Source: JAMXLO01 sp963749575
GTDB lineage: Bacteria > Pseudomonadota > Alphaproteobacteria > Acetobacterales > Acetobacteraceae
Assembly (NCBI GenBank): GCA_963749575.1
Contig: CAVVNM010000022.1
Coordinates: 620,001-684,000 of the forward strand
Length of the DNA: 64,000 nt
Reading direction: 5' to 3'
Below are positions 18,710-28,200 of this stretch, piece by piece. The notes below the pieces were generated by a model that was given only the letters and a program-made list of their open reading frames with translations, searched no databases and had not been told where the DNA came from. Position 1 is the first letter of the stretch. The number at the start of each line of letters is the position of its first letter. Made by a program: the position numbers and the translations under genes.

Positions 18710-19594
18710 CTAAGTCCGCGTCGACGAGAAGTCCCGCACGCACGCTTCGATGATCAATTCGATCGAGCGAAACACCCGCGCACCGGCAGCGGCCAGCCGC
18801 CGTGTCTTGGACGCAAGCGTGCCGGCCTCACCCAGCACCAGCGCTCCGGCGTGGCCCATCGAAACACCCTCCTTCGCCTCGCGTCCAGCGATCAGCGCGT
18901 AGAGCGGCTTACGTACACCGAGACGCGCCAGCGCATCGGCACATTCCTCCTCTTCGCTCCCGCCGACCTCGCCGACCAGGATGATGGCGTGGGTGCGCGG
19001 ATCGGCGAAGAACACCGGCAGCAGGTCGGCGAAGCGCACGCCCTTCACCTGATCGCCACCGACGCCGACCCAGATGCTTTGGCCAAGTCCTGCCTGCGCC
19101 AGGCGGTAGCCGCATTCGTAGGACAGCGTGCCGCTCTTCGACATGATGGCGAACGGACCGGGGCGGAGGCAGACGTCGGGCAGGAAGCCCAGCTTGATTT
19201 CGCCAGGAATCGCCATACCCGGCGTGGAGGCGCCGATCCAGATGGCGTTGGCGCGACGCACCGCGCGGCCGATCTTCACTGCGTCGTGCAGGGGGATCCC
19301 CTCTGTTACCGTGACGATACCGCGGATGCCGGCAGCAAGTGCTTCCTCGACCGCCACGAGCGTTTCCAGCGGCGGGGCCATGGCAACCGAGACCAACGCA
19401 CCAGTCGCCAACACCGCGTCGCAGCAGTTCGCGAACACCGGCACGCCGGCAGCTTCCGTGACATCAGTTCGGGTAGAGGTGCCACCGACGATGTTGGTGC
19501 CGTAGGCACGCATCAGCGCAGCATGCGTGCGGCCCATGCGGCCGGTGATGCCCTGAACGATGACCGGCGTGGCGCGGGAAAGCGAACCGATCAT
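18710..19594 (-). CDS. Succinyl-CoA synthetase-like alpha subunit (CoA-binding, phospho-His)
   Basis: A 294-residue alpha subunit of an acid-CoA ligase. The N-terminal CoA-binding Rossmann domain begins TPVIVQGITGRMGRTHAALM. The phosphorylated histidine is in VSMGHAGALVLGEAGT (about residue 240-255), matching GHAGA of SucD and MtkB. ATG 19594 overlaps the stop of the beta subunit by four bases. Grouping with an acyl-CoA dehydrogenase and an aldolase rather than TCA-cycle genes suggests a dedicated ligase for a dicarboxylic or related acid (malate-CoA-ligase-like is one option), not the housekeeping enzyme. Confidence 0.88.
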   Translation of the reverse strand: MIGSLSRATPVIVQGITGRMGRTHAALMRAYGTNIVGGTSTRTDVTEAAGVPVFANCCDAVLATGALVSVAMAPPLETLVAVEEALAAGIRGIVTVTEGIPLHDAVKIGRAVRRANAIWIGASTPGMAIPGEIKLGFLPDVCLRPGPFAIMSKSGTLSYECGYRLAQAGLGQSIWVGVGGDQVKGVRFADLLPVFFADPRTHAIILVGEVGGSEEEECADALARLGVRKPLYALIAGREAKEGVSMGHAGALVLGEAGTLASKTRRLAAAGARVFRSIELIIEACVRDFSSTRT

Positions 19595-20724
19595 CCGCGT
19601 CCGGCTCTCACGATGTGCTCGATGCGCCGTAGTGCCTCCTCCAAATCCTCGGTGACGAACACGGCAGGTAATCGTTCAGCAAGGATGTTCCGCGCTTCGG
19701 CAGCCCCCCGGCCAACCAACCGTGCGACCACCGGCACGCGAAGAGCGGGCGTCCGCTCGACCGCCGTGGCGAATAACCCGCCGAATTCGGCGAGATCGGT
19801 GATGCCTGCGAACACGCTCACCAGCACCGCACGCAGCGACCGACGCAATGTGATCCACTCCAGCACGCGGATCGCACGCGCGGGGCTGCCGCGCATCTGG
19901 CCGGTGCGGATATCGCAGAAGTTCAGCGTCTTCATGCCGCGTGCGGCGAGCTCGTCGATCAGCATCATCGACAGTCCCGCACCGGTGGTAACGAGGCCGA
20001 TCTCCCCTTCCGGGTCCAGCTCGACGTAGTCGAAGCCTTCGGCCAGCTTGCGGTTGGCATCGGCGTAGGTCTGTGGTCGTGCCTTGATCAGCGCCGCGAT
20101 GCGCGGCTGGCGCTCGAAGGTACCCAGGTCCACCACCAGCTTCGCGTCGCCGGCTATGCAGCCGGCGTCAGACACGAATAGCGGGTTGATCTCAGCCAGC
20201 GCCAGTTCCCGCTCGATCAGGATGTCCGCAAGCTTACGGCCAACCGCCGCGATATGACCGCGCCACGCCGGTGATTCATCAGCGATCAGTTCGGCCAGTG
20301 CCTCGGCGACCGCGCGGGCGTGCGGTGGGCAGAGGCGGCCTTCGACGGGACCCGATTGCTCGATGTCGACGCCACCCTGATCCGAATAGATCACCCTTAG
20401 CCCATAGCTCGCAGCATCGACCATAACGGCGAGATAGCGTTCTTCGCCCGTCGCGGCCTGTTCTATCAGGCAGGTGTCCACCCGATGTCCTTTCAAGCGG
20501 GTACCGAGCATCCGGTGAACGGCACCCGCCACATCCTTCGGCAACTCACAGCGCGTGATGCCACCGGCCTTGCCGCGGCCACCCACAGGTACCTGCGCCT
20601 TGACTATCCACGGGCCTTCACCTGGCATGTCGCCGATGGTTGCATCGGTAACCAGCACGCCGGGAGGAATCGCCACACCGTGCTCCGCCAGGAGTGCCTT
20701 ACCGTCAACCTCGATCAGCAGCAC
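19591..20724 (-). CDS. Succinyl-CoA synthetase-like beta subunit (ATP-grasp)
   Basis: A 377-residue ATP-grasp subunit that pairs with the alpha subunit encoded immediately downstream. It starts with GTG 20724 as MLLIEVDGKALLAEHGVAIP, and has WIVKAQVPVGGRGKAGGI for nucleotide binding and LALAEINPLFV for magnesium/nucleotide. GEIGLVTTGAGLSMMLIDEL and FCDIRTGQMRGSPARA lie in the C-terminal CoA-ligase domain. It overlaps the alpha gene by four bases and begins 2 bases from the end of the acyl-CoA dehydrogenase gene, so the three form one operon. Confidence 0.88.
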   Translation of the reverse strand: MLLIEVDGKALLAEHGVAIPPGVLVTDATIGDMPGEGPWIVKAQVPVGGRGKAGGITRCELPKDVAGAVHRMLGTRLKGHRVDTCLIEQAATGEERYLAVMVDAASYGLRVIYSDQGGVDIEQSGPVEGRLCPPHARAVAEALAELIADESPAWRGHIAAVGRKLADILIERELALAEINPLFVSDAGCIAGDAKLVVDLGTFERQPRIAALIKARPQTYADANRKLAEGFDYVELDPEGEIGLVTTGAGLSMMLIDELAARGMKTLNFCDIRTGQMRGSPARAIRVLEWITLRRSLRAVLVSVFAGITDLAEFGGLFATAVERTPALRVPVVARLVGRGAAEARNILAERLPAVFVTEDLEEALRRIEHIVRAGRG

Positions 20725-20725
20725 G

Positions 20726-21892
20726 TCAGTAGGTCCCGAGGCCGAGGATGCCCTGCTGGAAGTCCAGGTCGCTGACGATCTTGCGGCCCATCAGGTCGCG
20801 CAGCGTCTCGGAGGTCCCACCGCCGATGGTGCCGTAACGCGCGCCGCGATACAGGCGCGACACCGGCGCCTCGTCGGTGAAGCCGAAGCCGCCGTGTAGC
20901 TGCACCGCCTCCGACGTGACGCGCAGCGACATTTCGTTACAGAATACCTTGGCGGCCGCGGCCATGAACGGATCGGGGAACGGATTGGCGGTGAGGCAGG
21001 CGCGATACAGGATGCCGCGGCCCGCCTCGATGTCCTTGAACATGTCGGCGAGCTTCCAGCGGATGCCCTGATGATCGGCGATCGGTTTGCCGAACACCGT
21101 ACGTTCACGCACGTAGTTCGCCGCCTCGTCGAATGCGCCCTCCGCCAGGCCTAGCGAAATCGCCGGATTGAGGCAGCGCTGCGTGTTGAACGCGGTGAGG
21201 AGCTTGCGGAACCCATCATCCTTGATGACGAGGTTTTCCAGCGGTAGCTCGCAATCGTTGAACTGGATTTCGAACAGGTTCTCGCCGCCCATGGTGTGAT
21301 AGGTACCGGTGACCTCGAACCCCGGCGTGCCGGCTTCCAGCAGGATGCATCCGATGCCCTCCCGGCCAGGCTTGCCGTCGATGCGGCTGAACACGATGAA
21401 CATGCCGGCCTCGGGCGCCCGGCTGATCAATGTCTTGGTGCCCTTCAGGATCACCCGGTCGCCGACGATGCGCGCGTTGGTGCGGTAGTTGGCGACGTCG
21501 GTGCCGGCGTGTGGTTCGGTCATGCAGATCGCCAGCATGCAGTCGCCGCTCACGACACGCGGCAGGATGCGCTCGCGGATCGCGGCGGGCGCGTAGTGGG
21601 CGATCACGCGCGTCTGCACGCCGGCCTCGCCCAACACCGCCATGGCGGTGATGTAGCAAACCTTGGCGATCTCCTCGAGGATCAGCGCGGTGTCAAGGAT
21701 CGGCAGGCCGAGGCCGCCGTATTCCTCCGGGACGGACATGCCGAGGACGCCAAGGGCAGCAAGCTGCTTCATGTTGTCCCAGGGGAAGCTGCCGCCCATC
21801 CAACAGCCGGCCTTGGGCTTGAACTCAGACTGCGCCAACTCGCGTACCGAGGCGAGCATCTGCCGCTGTTCCGGGCTGATGTGAAAGTCCAT
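20726..21892 (-). CDS. Acyl-CoA dehydrogenase
   Basis: FAD enzyme introducing a 2,3-double bond into an acyl-CoA and passing electrons to ETF; 388 residues from ATG 21892. It has PEEYGGLGLPILDTALILEE, AICMTEPHAGTDVAN (flavin-contacting region), TKTLISRAPEAGMFIV, AVQLHGGFGFTDEAPVSRLY near the C-terminus and the final arginine-rich GxxE block (GGTSETLRDLMGRKI). An upstream in-frame start at 21955 adds a low-complexity 21-residue stretch and is less likely. It is the first gene of the leftward operon with the CoA ligase. Confidence 0.92.
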   Translation of the reverse strand: MDFHISPEQRQMLASVRELAQSEFKPKAGCWMGGSFPWDNMKQLAALGVLGMSVPEEYGGLGLPILDTALILEEIAKVCYITAMAVLGEAGVQTRVIAHYAPAAIRERILPRVVSGDCMLAICMTEPHAGTDVANYRTNARIVGDRVILKGTKTLISRAPEAGMFIVFSRIDGKPGREGIGCILLEAGTPGFEVTGTYHTMGGENLFEIQFNDCELPLENLVIKDDGFRKLLTAFNTQRCLNPAISLGLAEGAFDEAANYVRERTVFGKPIADHQGIRWKLADMFKDIEAGRGILYRACLTANPFPDPFMAAAAKVFCNEMSLRVTSEAVQLHGGFGFTDEAPVSRLYRGARYGTIGGGTSETLRDLMGRKIVSDLDFQQGILGLGTY

Positions 21893-22470
21893 GCGGTGGG
21901 GGTCCGATGTTGTGTCGTGTTGCGGGGCATTCTGGTCGGGCGCGCCGCTGGACACAACATTGGCTCCTGCTCAGGGGCCAGAGCCAGCAGGCTCCGCGTG
22001 ATGCTGCGTCGGCCGTGAACAATGCTCAGGATTGTGACACTGTCTTCGCCTCGCTGAGCTAATAGATCACGATGTAGGATACGATAATTCCAATCGCGAA
22101 CGTCGCCCAGTGATGGTCGGCGCGGTCCGGAAACTGGGTGATCGGCCAAGCGGCGTAGAGACGGTCGGACAGGCCCTTGTACTTCTCGGTGACCCTGTAC
22201 CCGGCCTGGACTCTCGGGGCGGCAAGAATGGCAACTTCATCGCGGAGTGCAGATTCCGTGCGACAACGCCATCAATTGCGCCAGCCATGCAGACGGTGGA
22301 TCCAATGCGCGAGGTTTGGTTACCCCCGCTGATGCGGTGTTTCTGCCAATACTGCAGGAGCAACTGCTCTCAGCAGACGTTTTCGGGCCGACTTTCTTGG
22401 AACACGTTCAGCTCCCGATTTGCCCAGCCGGTCGGCGACGCTGGCGCAGCGCATTATGGTGCACGGATCG
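21893..22470 (-). other. Intergenic stretch with a possible ParE/RelE-type toxin remnant
   Basis: Between the acyl-CoA dehydrogenase and the Rieske gene. On the minus strand at about 22110-21985 the words DVRDWNYRILHRDLL and SVTILSIVHGRRSI appear in one frame. This resembles the C-terminal half of ParE/RelE toxins (RxWxYRI...VxIL...HGRR). No start, N-terminus or antitoxin is visible, so at most it is a relic. The rest of the stretch holds nothing I can support. Confidence 0.35.
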
Positions 22471-23658
22471 TCATCCCGATGAGGCGTCTCCATCCGTGAG
22501 GCGCCGCGCGAGGTAGCGCGCAAAGTCGTAGTTCGGCCGTTCCAGGTAACTCAGATGGCCCGGCCTCGCCAGCGTCGCATGCGCGCCGCGGAACACCGCC
22601 TCCACGCCCCGCCGATCCTCCGCATTGACCTCGTCCAGCAGCGTCTTCAGCGTGGCGATATACTCCAAACCGAGTGGATCGCGGATGAATTCGGGCGCCA
22701 GCCCGCCGCCGAACACGATATGCACCTGGCCGACGCCGCGTGGCGCCAGGATCAGATACCAGAAATAGCCCGGCGTCAGCGAGATCAAATGCGTCGGATA
22801 GATCGCCAGCAGCGCCGTCGTCCGGCGCCAGTCTCCCTCGAGCGACGTGTTCTCGGGGTGAGCATTGCCGATCGGAAGCGAGGCGTCCTTGGTGATCCAG
22901 TGATAATTGAACGTATCGAAGCCCGGAGGACATTCCATTTCCTCCATCTTCGACGCCGGCCCCACCGTCGCCCGATGCAGCGTCGGCAGGTGGTAGCTCT
23001 CCATGAAGTTCTCGGCCAGGATCTTCCAGTTCGTGTTCCAGACATGCTCCTCGCGAAAGGTCTCGACATAGCCCTCCAGCCGGTAGCGCCCGATCAGTCC
23101 GGTCAGCGATGCCAGCCGTTCGGCGACGGGTGCGATGTCGGGATTGAGTGTGACATAGATCCAGCCCAGCCAAACCTCGGTCCGCAGCTCCGGCAGACGA
23201 TAGTCGTCCTTGCAGAACCCCGTCGTGCGCTCCATGTGCGGCGCCGCGAGCAGCGCCCCGTCCAGGCCGTAGCTCCAGGCATGATATGGACAGACGATCA
23301 CCGACGCGCGGCCGCGTCCCTCCAACAGCACCGACATCCGATGCAGACAGACATTGGCGAAGGCGCGCACCGATCCGGCGCGATCGCGCAGCACGATGAT
23401 CGGCTGGCCAGCGATCTCGTAGGTCAGGTACGCGCCCGGTTCGGCGATCGCGCTGGCCCTGCCGACGCAGATCCACTCCTTGCGGAACAGGCGCTCGTGT
23501 TCGACCGCCAGCACGTCGGCTGATGTATAGATACCGGGCGGCATGGCGCGCGCATCGGTGAACGGACGTGCGGCGGTCTCGTTCAGCGCTTGCAGTGTCG
23601 AGGCGGCCTGCGTCGGCATGGCATGGCGCGTTCCCAGCCCGACAATAGCGTCGTCCAT
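22471..23658 (-). CDS. Rieske non-haem iron oxygenase, alpha subunit (aromatic ring-hydroxylating / demethylase type)
   Basis: A 395-residue oxygenase from ATG 23658. The Rieske [2Fe-2S] ligands are Cys104-x-His106 (NVCLHRMS) and Cys123-x2-His126 (VCPYHAWSYG). Canonical CxHRG is altered to CLHRM. The mononuclear iron site is ENFMESYHLPTLH (His223, His228). This is the type that uses a separate reductase for electrons. The gene is divergent from a second, frameshifted Rieske gene, with 151 bases between the starts that probably hold both promoters. Substrate unknown; a small quaternary amine or carboxylate is as plausible as an aromatic. Confidence 0.9.
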   Translation of the reverse strand: MDDAIVGLGTRHAMPTQAASTLQALNETAARPFTDARAMPPGIYTSADVLAVEHERLFRKEWICVGRASAIAEPGAYLTYEIAGQPIIVLRDRAGSVRAFANVCLHRMSVLLEGRGRASVIVCPYHAWSYGLDGALLAAPHMERTTGFCKDDYRLPELRTEVWLGWIYVTLNPDIAPVAERLASLTGLIGRYRLEGYVETFREEHVWNTNWKILAENFMESYHLPTLHRATVGPASKMEEMECPPGFDTFNYHWITKDASLPIGNAHPENTSLEGDWRRTTALLAIYPTHLISLTPGYFWYLILAPRGVGQVHIVFGGGLAPEFIRDPLGLEYIATLKTLLDEVNAEDRRGVEAVFRGAHATLARPGHLSYLERPNYDFARYLARRLTDGDASSG

Positions 23659-23809
23659 CGTCCCCACTCCACCGTGCCTACAGTAGGCACTCTGGATCGT
23701 AGCCAAGGCAGGCGGGCGTTGAAAGCCGATCCTGCACGATTTGCTGCTGTTCAGCGCCCACCGCGATCTGGCAGGATGCCGCGTCGAGACGCTGATCCGG
23801 GATTGGTCG

Positions 23810-25067
23810 ATGGCGCAACTTGAAAAACTTCGAAGGCTGTTGGACGCACGCAAGCCGGCACATTCGCTGCCGCAAGGGTTCTACGGTGACCCGGACGTGT
23901 TCGAGTTCGATCTTGCGGTCATTTACGGCCAGAACTGGATTCTGGCCGGGTTCGAAGTGGAGCTGCCGGAGCCCGGCTCGTGCCTCGCCTTGCCGATCGG
24001 GCGATCGCCCGTCGTGATCGTGCGTGGTCAGGACGGCGTGCTGCGCGGGTTCCACAACACGTGCCGGCATCGCGGCGCGCAGGTCTGCGAGACCGGTCAC
24101 GGCCACAAATCCTGGCTGACCTGTCCCTATCACCAATGGTCCTATGGCCTCGATGGTCGCCTTGCGAATGCGCCCCGCATGCCGGCAACGCTCGAGCTTG
24201 CGCAACACGGCCTGCGCCCGGTGCACGTCGAGACCGTCGCCGGTTCCATCTACGTCTGCCTGGCGGAGCAGCCGCCGCCGTTCCGCGAGTTTCGCGACAA
24301 TATCGCACCGCTGCTGGCGCCGCACGATCTGGCCAACGCCAGGCTGGTGTTCGAGAGCACGCTGGTCGAGCGCGCCAACTGGAAGCTGGTCATGGAGAAC
24401 GCGCGCGAGTGCTATCATTGCAGCGCCCGCCACCCCGAACTCGCGGTGACGTTCCCGGTGCGTGGCCGCCGCTCCGTGCAGTTTGCCGATGTGCGAGCGC
24501 TTCGAACGCTTCAAGGCGCGCATGTCGCAGGTTGGCCTGCCGGTCGGTCCGGCCGACGGCGCCTGGTGGCAGGCCATGCGCTTTCCGCTCAACGACGGCG
24601 CGATCACGCTGTCGATGGATGGCCAGCCGGCCTGCACCAAATTGATGTGCGACGTGGCGGGGGGCGACATCGGCACCATGCGCTGGGCGCTGGAGCCGCA
24701 CTGCTTTGTTCACGCCACCAGCGACGTGGTGTTCATGTTCAGCGCCATGCCGACCGGGCCGCAGGAGACCGTCGTCACGTCGAAGTGGCTGGTGCACAAG
24801 GACGCGGTCGAGGGCGTGGACTACGACCTGGAGCGCCTGACCGAGCTCTGGACCACGACCAACCTGCAGGATCGCGACCTGTGCGAGAACAATCAGCGCG
24901 GGATCAACTCGCTTGGCTACCTGCCAGGCCCGTACAGCGAGGAAGCCGAGATGCTGGTGATGCGCTTCGTCGATTGGTACTGCGGCGAGGTGCGCGGACA
25001 TCTGGATCGGTCGGAACGGCCGGATCGTCGTTCGACCCGACCGCGTCTGGCAGCCGCCGGCGATTAG
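23810..25067 (+). pseudogene. Rieske oxygenase resembling betaine/stachydrine demethylases, frameshifted
   Basis: From ATG 23810 the first frame gives Rieske ligands TCRHRGA (Cys85, His87) and TCPYHQWSYGLDG (Cys105, His108). It then gives NWKLVMENARECYHC followed by SARHPEL, the iron-site block of glycine-betaine and stachydrine demethylases. After about base 24,480 the frame moves by +1, and the remainder reads MCERFERFKARMSQVGLPVG through to EVRGHLDRSE, stop 25067. Together about 419 residues, the family length. A single indel would restore it, so recent inactivation or a base error are both possible. It begins the rightward flavoprotein operon. Confidence 0.82.
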
Positions 25068-25077
25068 CGCCGGCTCG

Positions 25078-26683
25078 ATGTCGGATTTTCGCGATCCCAA
25101 GTCCGTCGCCGGCAAGCAGCTTCCGGTCGCGGAGACCACCCAGTTGCTCGTGATAGGTGCCGGGCCGGCCGGGATCGCGGCCGCCGCCGAAGCAGTGAAA
25201 CACGGGATCAAGGTCGTGCTTGCCGACGAAAACCCGGTTCCGGTCGCGGCGATGGGCGATGACATCCCGTTGCATTTCGGCCAGCGCTACGGTGCGGCGG
25301 CGCGCAATCGCACCGCCATGCTGGAGGCCTTTATCGCGCGCGATCCGGCGATCGCCGCGTTGTTCGACGCGGGGGTCGATGTGCGGCTCGGCACATCTGT
25401 GTGGGGCCTGTACGCCAACGGCCCCAGCGTCGGCTGGCTACCCGGTCCCGTCGCCGGACTGCACGATGGAGAGCGCAGTTTCATGCTCGGCTGCGAGCGG
25501 GTGATCGTGGCGGCCGGACGACGCGATATGGGACTCGCGTTTCCGGGCTGGGAGTTGCCAGGCGTGCTGGGGATCACCGCGGCGGAGCGCCTGTTGCTTC
25601 GCTTCGACGTTCTGGATGTGCGACGTGTCGTCGGTACTCGGCACTTCGACCGAGGCGCTGGATGCTGCGCGTTCGTTGCGCGCCGGCGGGATCAAGGTCG
25701 CTGCCTTGGTAGAGGTCGCCCGCGAGCCGGTTGGGCCAACGGAACTTCTGCGCGAGTTGGCGGACATCCCGATACTTTGCGGCCATAGGGTGCGGCGTGC
25801 GGAGGGCGGCGCCAACGGCGTCGAGGCGATCGTCGTCGCGCCCGAGCATGGTCAGGAGCAGCGTATTACCTGCGACGCCATCCTGCTCGGCGTCGGTGTC
25901 GTGCCGGTGATCGAACTGCTCGATGCGCTCGGCTGTCGAATTTCGTACCTGCCGGAGCGCGGCGGTCATGTGCCGCTGCTCGACCGCGCGCAACGAACGT
26001 CGGTGGCCGGAATTTATGCGATCGGCGACTGCGTTGGCGTCTCGCCTGCGAAGACGCTCGATCCCGATATTGCCCGAGCGGAAGGCCGCCGCGCCGCGAT
26101 GGACGTCGCGACATCGCTTGGCGTTGCGGTCGAACTGCCGGCCGGGCCGCAGGCGTTCCAGCCGGCGAGCTACGATCTCGATGCTTACCGGCTCGATTGG
26201 GTGCGCGCGACCGTCATCGATGCCTCCGGCGAGCCGTACGTATGCCAGTGCGAGGAGGTCACGGCGCGCGAGATTCTGGAACTTCGCCCGCCGCGTTATC
26301 TCGCCTGGCCCGACGACCGTCGCAATACGCGGACGCTGCGGCAGATGCTGGGTGAAGCCCCACCGAATCCGGACCAGGTCAAACGTCTGACCCGCGCCGG
26401 CATGGGCGTGTGCCAAGGCCGCCGCTGCCGTGAACAGGTCGCTGCCTTGCTGGCACTCGGCGCCGGCGTCGAGCTGCGCCACATCCCGCTCGCTTCGCAT
26501 CGCGCGCCGGTGCGCCCGATCCCGCTGTGGATCGCCGCCGACACGCAGGAAGCAGCGGAGATGACCGAACATTGGGACACTTGGTTCGGTATGCCGCCGC
26601 AATACGTGCCGCATTGGGCGGCGCCGGAGTTCTACACGGTCGCCGGGCGGGTAACAGACGACAAGGCGCCCGACGTCGAATGA
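25078..26683 (+). pseudogene. FAD/[2Fe-2S] oxidoreductase (OoxA/HcnB-like alpha subunit), frameshifted
   Basis: N-terminal FAD domain with LLVIGAGPAGIAAAAEA (residues about 22-38) and, in the second part, GIYAIGDCVGVSPAKTL as the second FAD motif. The C-terminal BFD-like iron-sulfur domain carries YVCQCEEVTARE and GVCQGRRCREQ, with four cysteines. The architecture is that of opine/hydroxyproline oxidase or cyanide synthase alpha subunits. The frame breaks once near 25,615 (LLLRFDVLDVRRVV to VLGTSTEALDAARSL). Everything else is intact at family length (about 535 residues). The stop overlaps the next gene's ATG. Confidence 0.83.
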
Positions 26684-27831
26684 CGGAACGTGGCGCCTCG
26701 GTGATCATCGTCGGCGGCGGAGCCACCGGGCTTTCCGCCGGGTGGTGGCTCGCGCGCGACGGCGTCGATGTGCTGGTGATCGACAAGGGGATCGTCGGCT
26801 GGGAAGCATCCGGCCGCAACGGCGGCGGTTGCACGCATCCCTTCAGCCCACTGTTCCAGGAAGAGCAGCGTCTGTGGCCGATGATGGACGAACTGCTCGG
26901 CTATCCGACCGAGTTCCGCGCGCAGCGCATCCGCCTCGCGTTGGACGAGCAGCAAATGCGGCGCTACGGCCAGGCACGACAGCACGCCATGCGACAGGGT
27001 TTCGTGTCGGAACAGCTCGACGCACAACAGGCGCGAGCGCTGGTTCCGCTCGCCGGCGACAATGTCGTTGGCGGTTACCTGCATCGTTTCGGTGGCCACG
27101 CTAATCCGCAGCGCACGGTGCAGGCGTACGCGTGGGCGATGCAGGACCATGGCGGACGGGTGCTGCAGCACACCACCGTGCTGGGGTTCACCACCGCGGG
27201 CGGCAAGGTGACCGAGGTGCGCACCGATCGCGGCGACTTCGGCTGCGACACGCTGGTGATCGCCGCCGGCCCGCAGATCAATCATCTGGCAGCCTCACTT
27301 GGCGTGCGCGTGCCGATGGTCGCGGCGCGCGCCGAGATGATCGTCACCGAACCGCTGCCGCTGATGCCGATCGGCGGCGTGGACGGCAACGGCCTGTATG
27401 GACGGCAGACGCTGCGCGGCAATCTCGCCTATGGCGGCGGGCCGCACGAATGGCTGGAGATCGACGACAACACGGTGCCGCACCGCTCGAGCACGCCGCT
27501 GATGCGCAACATCGCCGCGCGCGTCGCCGAGCTGTTCTCGCGGGCCGCGCACGCGCGCGTGATCAGAAGCTGGGCCGGCATCATCGAGAACACGCCGGAC
27601 GGTCGTCCGGTGATCGAGCGCATGGCGTCGCCGGACAATCTGGTGATCGCGACGCTGTCCAGCATCGGCTTCGGCCTGTCGCCTGCGACCGGTCATGCGG
27701 TGCGCGATCTGGTGGTTGATGGCGTCTGCGGGTTCGCCGATCTGGGCAGTCTGAGACTGTCACGTTTCGGTCGGCTGGAGCCCGACTGGATCGACCTGCA
27801 GGGTTGGCGGCCACCGTCGCGGCAATGTTGA
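26680..27831 (+). CDS. FAD-dependent amine/amino-acid oxidoreductase (DAO family, beta subunit)
   Basis: A 383-residue DAO-fold flavoprotein, start ATG 26680 overlapping the preceding stop (ATGA). The nucleotide motif is SVIIVGGGATGLSAGWWLAR (residues 7-26), and the C-terminal substrate/FAD region includes WAGIIENTPDGRPVIERM and SSIGFGLSPATGHAVRDL. In OoxAB- or HcnBC-like enzymes this subunit oxidises the C-N bond of an amino acid or opine while the alpha subunit relays electrons. With a demethylase-type oxygenase directly upstream, oxidation of an N-methylated or imino product is the natural guess. Confidence 0.88.
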   Translation: MTERGASVIIVGGGATGLSAGWWLARDGVDVLVIDKGIVGWEASGRNGGGCTHPFSPLFQEEQRLWPMMDELLGYPTEFRAQRIRLALDEQQMRRYGQARQHAMRQGFVSEQLDAQQARALVPLAGDNVVGGYLHRFGGHANPQRTVQAYAWAMQDHGGRVLQHTTVLGFTTAGGKVTEVRTDRGDFGCDTLVIAAGPQINHLAASLGVRVPMVAARAEMIVTEPLPLMPIGGVDGNGLYGRQTLRGNLAYGGGPHEWLEIDDNTVPHRSSTPLMRNIAARVAELFSRAAHARVIRSWAGIIENTPDGRPVIERMASPDNLVIATLSSIGFGLSPATGHAVRDLVVDGVCGFADLGSLRLSRFGRLEPDWIDLQGWRPPSRQC

Positions 27832-28200
27832 CGTTGAAGGGCATCACTTGCCGGGCACAACTGCTGCTCCTTATGCAGACCGTCGAAACTGGCTAGGATC
27901 AACCGGGTCGAACGCGGGTCGAACGCGGGTCGGGGCGTTCGGGCTGCGGTGATGCGAGTGCCTCACCTGCTACGAACCGTGAGGACGACTACGCAGGCCC
28001 GCCGGGGACCGCTTGGCACCGCCGGGGCCGGAGGACAGACAGTGTTTCGCCGCTCGAACAGCCCGGCATCAGGGCGAAATCGGAGCTGTTCCTGGAGCCG
28101 CAGGTGCAGCTCGCTGGCGACGACGCCGATCGCCGCTGCACTGCTGATGCTGTCACCGCCTGTGCAATCCGGAGTGCCTTCCGACAGTCCGGAGAGCGCC
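27832..28200. other. Region upstream of the TPR gene
   Basis: A short tandem repeat of cgggtcgaacg lies around 27,908-27,935. An 84-codon open extension in phase with the TPR gene runs from 27,949, including a hydrophobic ATTPIAAALLMLSPP stretch. It may be a membrane anchor if translation starts upstream. No other gene or RNA is seen. Confidence 0.4.

Noticed and set aside
21985..22110. Functional ParE/RelE toxin
   Set aside because: Only a short C-terminal-like segment is present, with no start, no antitoxin and a competing reading in another frame.
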